Assembly (NCBI GenBank): GCA_903851455.1
Contig: CAINOM010000472.1
Coordinates: forward strand, 1 to 11,671
Length of the DNA: 11,671 bases
Origin: an uncultured Bacteroidota bacterium
GTDB lineage: Bacteria; Bacteroidota; Bacteroidia; Chitinophagales; Chitinophagaceae
Direction: 5' to 3'
Made by a program: the position numbers and the translations under genes. Position 1 is the stretch's first letter. The number at the start of each line of letters is the position of its first letter. The notes beneath the pieces were generated by a model. That model saw only the letters and a list, made by a program, of their open reading frames with translations. It was not told the origin of the DNA and made no database searches. Shown in pieces: positions 7,366-11,671 of the stretch.

Positions 7366-8181
7366 ATGAATTCGATAGCACTTTTTTTTGAGAAGAAACA
7401 AGGTAAGTACATTAAGAACCTGATCATCGGCCTTGGTGCCTCGGTGGTACTGTTGGGAGCTCTTTTTAAGATACAGCACTATCCCGGTGCGAGTATCATG
7501 CTTAACTGCGGTATGTTTACGGAGGTGTTCATCTTCGCGTTGCTTGGTCTTCTCCCCCCACATGCTGATTACTACTGGGAGCGTTTTTACCCGGATATCA
7601 CCATCAACCCACACGTTGAAGCTTATGAGAAAGGCCTGAAAGAGCCACATAAAGCTGGTGACGCACCTTCTAAGTCATTAGATAAAATGATGGAAGAAGC
7701 GCAGATCAATCCTGCGAACCTGCGCCGACTGAGCGACAATTTCCAGAAATTCGGACAAACAGTAGAGCAGATGAAGGACATCACTGACGTTACTGCTGCT
7801 ACCGGAACTTATTCTCAGAGTGCACGCGAAGCTGCTGATGCTTTGGGCCAGATGAAGAATACATTTCAGGGCGCAACTAAAACAATGGCGTCATTTAATG
7901 CCGCTGCAGAAGATACCACTAAGTTCCACGAGCAGGTAACTGTTTTGTCTAAGAACTTAGGTTCCCTGAACCAGATATATGAAGTGGAACTGGCTGATGC
8001 TAACAACCACCTGAAAGCAATGAACAAGTTCTACAGCAATCTCGTTAACGCTTCTGAGGCTATGGCTGCAAGCGCTACCGATGCAACTGCTGCGAAAACA
8101 CAGATAGGCCTGCTTGCTAAGAACCTGACTACACTGAACCAGATATATGGCAACATGTTGTCTGCTATGCAGGGTCGTTAA
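7366..8181 (+). CDS. gldL: Type IX secretion motor protein GldL
   Basis: GldL (PorL) is the inner-membrane pentamer that surrounds two GldM helices and converts the proton gradient into motion powering type IX secretion and gliding. The 271-residue protein has two membrane helices, about residues 17-34 and 44-62, joined by the conserved KIQHYPGA turn. Lys35 and His38 and, in helix 2 (GMFTEVFIFALLG), Glu53 correspond to the Lys27/His30/Glu49 group considered essential in F. johnsoniae; the residue matching is by eye, with the turn four residues shorter here. YYWERFYPD follows. The rest (about 70-271) is a cytoplasmic helical tail with two related units, LSKNLGSLNQIYEVEL (194-209) and LAKNLTTLNQIYGNML (250-265). 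The gene starts 43 nt after gldK, in an A-rich context. Confidence 0.95.
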   Translation: MNSIALFFEKKQGKYIKNLIIGLGASVVLLGALFKIQHYPGASIMLNCGMFTEVFIFALLGLLPPHADYYWERFYPDITINPHVEAYEKGLKEPHKAGDAPSKSLDKMMEEAQINPANLRRLSDNFQKFGQTVEQMKDITDVTAATGTYSQSAREAADALGQMKNTFQGATKTMASFNAAAEDTTKFHEQVTVLSKNLGSLNQIYEVELADANNHLKAMNKFYSNLVNASEAMAASATDATAAKTQIGLLAKNLTTLNQIYGNMLSAMQGR

Positions 8182-8207
8182 TTCTGAAGCGCAATAAGTG
8201 AGTAAAC

Positions 8208-8235
8208 AATTTTTAGTCTAACTATAGTAAAAATT
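8208..8235 (+). promoter_or_regulatory. AT-rich inverted repeat just upstream of gldM
   Basis: AATTTTTA (8208-8215) and TAAAAATT (8228-8235) are exact reverse complements with 12 nt between them. An inner CTA (8218-8220) and TAG (8225-8227) can add three pairs after a 2-nt bulge. The structure sits in the 59-nt gldL-gldM gap and ends 5 nt before the gldM ATG, overlapping where the ribosome would load. It could tune translation or mark an mRNA processing point. Stability is low because all stem pairs but one are A-T. Confidence 0.3.
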
Positions 8236-8240
8236 AAAGA

Positions 8241-9827
8241 ATGTCTATACCTAAAGAGCCGCGACAGATAATGATCAACCTGATGTACCTGGTGTTGACC
8301 GCCCTGCTGGCCCTAAACGTATCTAATGAGATCCTTAATGCCTTCCGGACATTGAGTTCCAGCATTGACAGGTCTAATACATCCATAGATCAGAAGAACA
8401 AGGATGTTTATGCCGAGATCAAAGCAAATGAAGAAGCTCCGGGCCAACGTGAAAAGGTAAAACCGTTCCGCTTAAAAGCAGACGAAGTGGTGAAGCAGGC
8501 TGATGATATGGTGAACTATCTGAATGAATGGAAGAAAAGGATCGTTATGGAATCCGGTGGCTATGCCAAGTATAAGGATGATTCTGAAGATACCCATTTT
8601 CCAGACAGGATGGATAACATTGATGCGACGACATTGTTGCTGGTAGAAAAGAAGGGTGGCGATACTATCAAGAAAAGGATCGAAGACCTGCGGGCGTTTA
8701 TGTTGAGCCAGGTTTTTGAGAAAGATAAGGCGGATATTAATCCACTTATGCCTTTGAAAGTGGTGGCCGCGAAAAAGAATGACCATAACCCTACAGGCGA
8801 CTGGAATATCGGCAACTTTGAGCACATGCCTGCCGTTGCAGCGCTTGCATTGTTCTCCAAATACCAGAATGACGTTCGCGCAAGTGAAGCACTGGTGATC
8901 AATAAACTGTTTGAAGAAGCACACGGACGTGATATCAAGTTTGATACGATAGCTGCTGTGGCTGTACCTAAACAGAGTTATGTGCTGGAGGGAGATAAAG
9001 TAGAGGCTTCGATACTACTTGCTGCCTTTAACCGTGAACAGAAACCGACGATAGCTGGCATGTCTGGTGGTGGAACAACGAAACCTGCCGTAGCTGGTGT
9101 AATCCCGTGGGAAACGATTGCTCACGGCACAGGTTTGCAAACCGTTCAGGGAACCATAGAACTGAATACAGCTGAACAAGGTGTTCAAAAAAGGCAATTC
9201 AAGTTTGAGTACATGGTGGGTACCACGGGTGCTTCCATGCAGCTCGACAAGATGAACGTGTTTTACATCGGTGTTGATAATCCGGTAACTGTAGCTGCGG
9301 CTGGCTATTCTGTGGAAGATGTATCACTGGATATCCCTGGCGCAACCGTTACTGGTTCAAAAGGTAAGTACACTATCACTGTCGATAAGATAGGTAATGT
9401 GGATGTAGGCATCATGGCTAAAACCAAAGAAGGTTCAAAGAAGAAAGTTGGTGGCATGAGCGTGCGTGTAAAACGTATTCCTAACCCTGTGACAAAGATC
9501 GGCGGTATACCAGGTGGTGGTATGAGTGCTGCGTTGTTCAGGGCTCAGATAGCTCCACAGGCTGCTCTTGATAACTTCGACTTTGATACAAAGTTTACTA
9601 TTACCCATTTTACGTATTCAGTTTTGCATAAGGGCGAAATTATCGGACCTTATGAGGTAAAGAACCCTGCTGGCTGTCGCCTGACAGGTATTGGTGCTAA
9701 CGCCAATATCGAGAAGAGTATGACACAGCTCAGGCCGAATGACCGCGTATTTATTGATGATATCAAGGCTGTGGGACCTGATAAGCTAGTAAGACCATTG
9801 CCACCAATAAGCTTTAATTTAAATTAA
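8241..9827 (+). CDS. gldM: Type IX secretion motor shaft protein GldM
   Basis: GldM (PorM) is anchored in the inner membrane by one N-terminal helix and spans the periplasm as a dimeric shaft, transmitting motion from GldL to the GldKN ring. The 528-residue product begins with PRQIMINLMYLVLTALLALN. Arg8 matches the Arg9 of F. johnsoniae that pairs with the GldL glutamate, and the helix runs about residues 10-27. The following NEILNAFRTLSSSID and Gln/Lys/Glu-rich stretch (to about residue 100) begins the helical first periplasmic domain. The remaining beta-rich domains include SYVLEGDKVEASILLAAFN, a Gly-rich MSGGGTT loop, YIGVDNPVTVAAAGYS and the C-terminal domain with RIPNPVTKIGG and FTITHFTYSV. 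The length is close to the roughly 510-residue F. johnsoniae protein. The purine-rich attaaaga precedes the ATG. Confidence 0.95.
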   Translation: MSIPKEPRQIMINLMYLVLTALLALNVSNEILNAFRTLSSSIDRSNTSIDQKNKDVYAEIKANEEAPGQREKVKPFRLKADEVVKQADDMVNYLNEWKKRIVMESGGYAKYKDDSEDTHFPDRMDNIDATTLLLVEKKGGDTIKKRIEDLRAFMLSQVFEKDKADINPLMPLKVVAAKKNDHNPTGDWNIGNFEHMPAVAALALFSKYQNDVRASEALVINKLFEEAHGRDIKFDTIAAVAVPKQSYVLEGDKVEASILLAAFNREQKPTIAGMSGGGTTKPAVAGVIPWETIAHGTGLQTVQGTIELNTAEQGVQKRQFKFEYMVGTTGASMQLDKMNVFYIGVDNPVTVAAAGYSVEDVSLDIPGATVTGSKGKYTITVDKIGNVDVGIMAKTKEGSKKKVGGMSVRVKRIPNPVTKIGGIPGGGMSAALFRAQIAPQAALDNFDFDTKFTITHFTYSVLHKGEIIGPYEVKNPAGCRLTGIGANANIEKSMTQLRPNDRVFIDDIKAVGPDKLVRPLPPISFNLN

Positions 9828-9855
9828 TTAATTTAGTACAAAAAACCAGAAGGAT

Positions 9856-10767
9856 ATGACCATCCTGAATTCATACAGATTAACAGCTGCGACAGTATTG
9901 TTGCTTACTGCAGGTACTGCGTTCGCCCAGGGCGGATCAGCTGCTGACCAACCCTTACCGGGCAGCCAGAAAGGCGTAAATAAAGACTGGGCACCGTCTA
10001 AAACCAACGATGGGGCTTATGACAGGATCTCGTCGCACGCAAGTGTGCCGATCCCCTGGCAGCCGATCCGTGAAACGGACATTCTTTGGAAAAAGCGTGT
10101 TTGGCGTGAAATAGATACGCGTGAAAAGCAGAATGTTGCCTTCCGTTATGCGGGTGATGAAAGCTCAGGTGGTGGTATGTTCATAGAAATACTGATCGAT
10201 GCTTTAAAAACCGGTAAAATAAAAGGCTACAAACAATTTGACGACCGTTTTACTCAAGTGATGAGCAAAGAGGATATCATGGAGTCTGTTGCGGGTAAGA
10301 CCGATACACAGGTGATCCTTGACCCTATCGAAAACAAAGAAATCCAGAAGATCATTACAAGGGACTTTGATCCTACTGCGATCAGAAAGTTCAGGATAAA
10401 GGAAGACTGGATCTTTGATCGTAACCAGGGCCAAATGGTGGTGAGGATCGTAGGTATTGCTCCTATCCAGGACGTTGTGGGTGAAGACGGAGTATATCGT
10501 GGATCGAAGGCTATGTTCTGGCTTTATTACCCAGATATCCGGCAGCTACTCGCACAGTACGAAGTGTACAATCCGCAGAACGATATCGCACGTTACACAT
10601 GGGATGAGTTCTTTGAGAGCCGCCAGTTTGCCAGCAAGATCACTAAGGTCAGCAATCCTTTCGGACAGGAGTTCAAGGATAACCTGAACCCGATGGAGTC
10701 GCTGTATGAAAGCAAGCATGCTGCTGAGGAGATCTTTAACAAGGAAGTGGACATGTGGGTGTATTAA
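9856..10767 (+). CDS. gldN: Type IX secretion ring protein GldN
   Basis: GldN (PorN) is a periplasmic protein that associates with the lipoprotein GldK to form the type IX secretion ring under the outer membrane. The 303-residue product has a Sec signal peptide with probable cleavage TAFA|Q after residue 24, a low-complexity linker, then the conserved body. That body includes VPIPWQPIRETDILWKKRVW and REIDTREKQN, followed by FDRFT-type basic segments, MFWLYYPDIRQLLAQYEVYN, TWDEFFESRQFASKI and SNPFGQEFKDN. There is no paralogue (gldO) beside it. AGAAGGA at 9848-9854 resembles a Shine-Dalgarno sequence but leaves only one base before the ATG, so it may act as a generic purine-rich element. The gap from gldM is 28 nt, and the gene ends the operon, followed by a strong hairpin. 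Confidence 0.93.
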   Translation: MTILNSYRLTAATVLLLTAGTAFAQGGSAADQPLPGSQKGVNKDWAPSKTNDGAYDRISSHASVPIPWQPIRETDILWKKRVWREIDTREKQNVAFRYAGDESSGGGMFIEILIDALKTGKIKGYKQFDDRFTQVMSKEDIMESVAGKTDTQVILDPIENKEIQKIITRDFDPTAIRKFRIKEDWIFDRNQGQMVVRIVGIAPIQDVVGEDGVYRGSKAMFWLYYPDIRQLLAQYEVYNPQNDIARYTWDEFFESRQFASKITKVSNPFGQEFKDNLNPMESLYESKHAAEEIFNKEVDMWVY

Positions 10768-10823
10768 AACTCAAAAGTAGAAATCAAAAACTCAAAATAC
10801 GGGTTTAATAACCGCTTGATAAT

Positions 10824-10869
10824 GAAGCCCCCGAAACTATCGGGGGCTTCGTAATAAATAACCTTTTTT
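10824..10869 (+). terminator. Intrinsic terminator-like hairpin after gldN
   Basis: GAAGCCCCCGA (10824-10834) pairs perfectly with TCGGGGGCTTC (10840-10850) across a 5-nt loop, giving an 11-bp GC-rich stem. It lies 56 nt after the gldN stop and is the most stable hairpin I noticed in the window. The T-run (six T, 10864-10869) is 13 nt beyond the stem rather than directly after it, so it is not a textbook terminator. It probably ends or 3'-protects the gldKLMN transcript and insulates the comB-family gene. Confidence 0.7.
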
Positions 10870-10882
10870 ATATGCCTGCCTG

Positions 10883-11611
10883 ATGATCATTGAGGAGAAG
10901 CCAAGCCTGGAAGTATGTCTTTCCCCCGCCTTGCTGCATTTATATGATACCAACGATGCGGTGGTGGTTATCATTGATATTTTCAGGGCTACCTCTACCA
11001 TCACTGCTGCGCTGCATAATGGCGCTAAGTGCGTGATACCGGTGGCCTCAGTGGCGGAGTGCATCACCATAGGTGAACAAATGCCTAATAGCCTCACTGC
11101 CGGTGAGCGCGATGGCAAAATAGCCCCGGGCCTGCAATATGGCAACTCGCCGCTGGAATACCCCCCGCTGTTTGTCAAGGATAAGACGCTGGTGCTGACT
11201 ACTACCAATGGTACGCGCCTGCTGCACATGATAGAGGGCGCGGCAACCATAGTGATCGGGTCTTTCCTGAACCTTAGCGCGCTGTGCGCTTACCTGCTCT
11301 CCCAGAAGAAGCGGGTGGTGCTGGGCTGTGCCTCGTGGAAGGACAAATTCAACCTGGAGGATACCTTATTTGCCGGAGCGGTGGCCTATGAGCTGCAGCA
11401 CGCTTTTGAAATAAAGGATGACAGCGCCCGTGCTGCCAAACACCTCTACCAGGCAGCCAGCGGGCAACACCTTATTGAGTTCCTCAAGGACAGCTCGCAC
11501 TATAAGCGCCTCTCGGCGTATGGGCTGGAGAAGGAAATGGAGTATTGCGTTACTCCGGACCTGCACCCGGTGGTGCCTTATCTTAAGGGTAAGGAGATCG
11601 TGGTTCATTAG
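10883..11611 (+). CDS. comB: 2-phosphosulfolactate phosphatase family protein (ComB)
   Basis: ComB hydrolyses (2R)-phospho-3-sulfolactate to 3-sulfolactate, known from coenzyme M synthesis in methanogens; many bacteria carry homologues of less certain role. The 242-residue cytoplasmic protein shows the family motifs in order: VVVIIDIFRATSTITAAL (27-44), TAGERDGKIAPG (72-83), YGNSPLEY (86-93), VLTTTNGTRLL (104-114), IGSFLN (125-130), LGCASWK (147-153) and LEDTLFAGAVAYEL (158-171). These carry the acidic residues expected for Mg2+ binding. The length matches the family. The ATG at 10883 lies within TGATG; no ribosome site or exact -7 box is obvious. No comA, comC or sulfolactate-related gene is visible, so the physiological product is open. 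The gene is G/C-richer than gldKLMN. Confidence 0.87.
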   Translation: MIIEEKPSLEVCLSPALLHLYDTNDAVVVIIDIFRATSTITAALHNGAKCVIPVASVAECITIGEQMPNSLTAGERDGKIAPGLQYGNSPLEYPPLFVKDKTLVLTTTNGTRLLHMIEGAATIVIGSFLNLSALCAYLLSQKKRVVLGCASWKDKFNLEDTLFAGAVAYELQHAFEIKDDSARAAKHLYQAASGQHLIEFLKDSSHYKRLSAYGLEKEMEYCVTPDLHPVVPYLKGKEIVVH

Positions 11612-11671
11612 TCATTATTCGCCGTGGGTTGGGTGAAGCTGCGGCGGTTGCAGGCCGCAATCACTGCCCCG

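Noticed and set aside
10872..10883. Three-codon ATG-CCT-GCC-TGA mini-frame whose stop overlaps the comB ATG (TGATG)
   Set aside because: It could be translational coupling but is too short to distinguish from chance, and no ribosome site precedes it.
11608..11671. Possible C-terminus of a convergent minus-strand gene (frame reading GAVIAACNRRSFTQPTANND then stop)
   Set aside because: About 60 nt is too little to judge; a second minus-strand frame is also open here, and no motif is recognisable.

Overview
The window looks like chromosomal DNA of a Bacteroidota bacterium, most likely of the Chitinophagaceae/Sphingobacteriia side. The evidence is a complete gldK-gldL-gldM-gldN set (type IX secretion and gliding motility, restricted to this phylum), a DUF4271 membrane protein next to hemD, and several exact matches to the Bacteroidota -7 promoter element TAnnTTTG. 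All supported genes lie on the + strand. I see no mobile element, tRNA, rRNA or CRISPR array.

Layout. (1) 1-504: the 3' part of a PaaG-like enoyl-CoA hydratase/isomerase. (2) 559-1128: an unrecognised, A/T-richer, probably exported protein. (3) 1197-3805: a DUF4271 membrane protein, uroporphyrinogen-III synthase (hemD), and an unrecognised exported cysteine-containing protein. (4) 3827-5866: a thioredoxin-domain YyaL/SPATA20-family protein, apparently transcribed from a promoter almost touching its ATG. (5) 6048-10767: gldKLMN, preceded by a good TTG-N19-TAnnTTTG promoter and a leader of about 135 nt, and followed by a hairpin with an 11-bp perfect stem. (6) 10883-11611: a ComB-family 2-phosphosulfolactate phosphatase.

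How the genes work together. GldL and GldM form the inner-membrane proton-driven motor of the type IX secretion system. GldK (outer-membrane lipoprotein) and GldN form the periplasmic ring attached to the outer membrane. GldM spans the periplasm to link the motor to the ring. The four genes are close together (gaps of 43, 59 and 28 nt) and probably form one transcript. The other genes are household or unknown, and I cannot tie them functionally to secretion.

No clearly new multi-gene system is visible. The items most worth a second look are regulatory. They are a 9-bp perfect dyad that brackets the -7 box and reaches into the start codon of the DUF4271 gene, near-leaderless promoters for two genes, and a long gldK leader with an imperfect direct repeat. 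At protein level, GldK keeps the sulfatase-modifying (FGE) fold signature without the catalytic cysteines.
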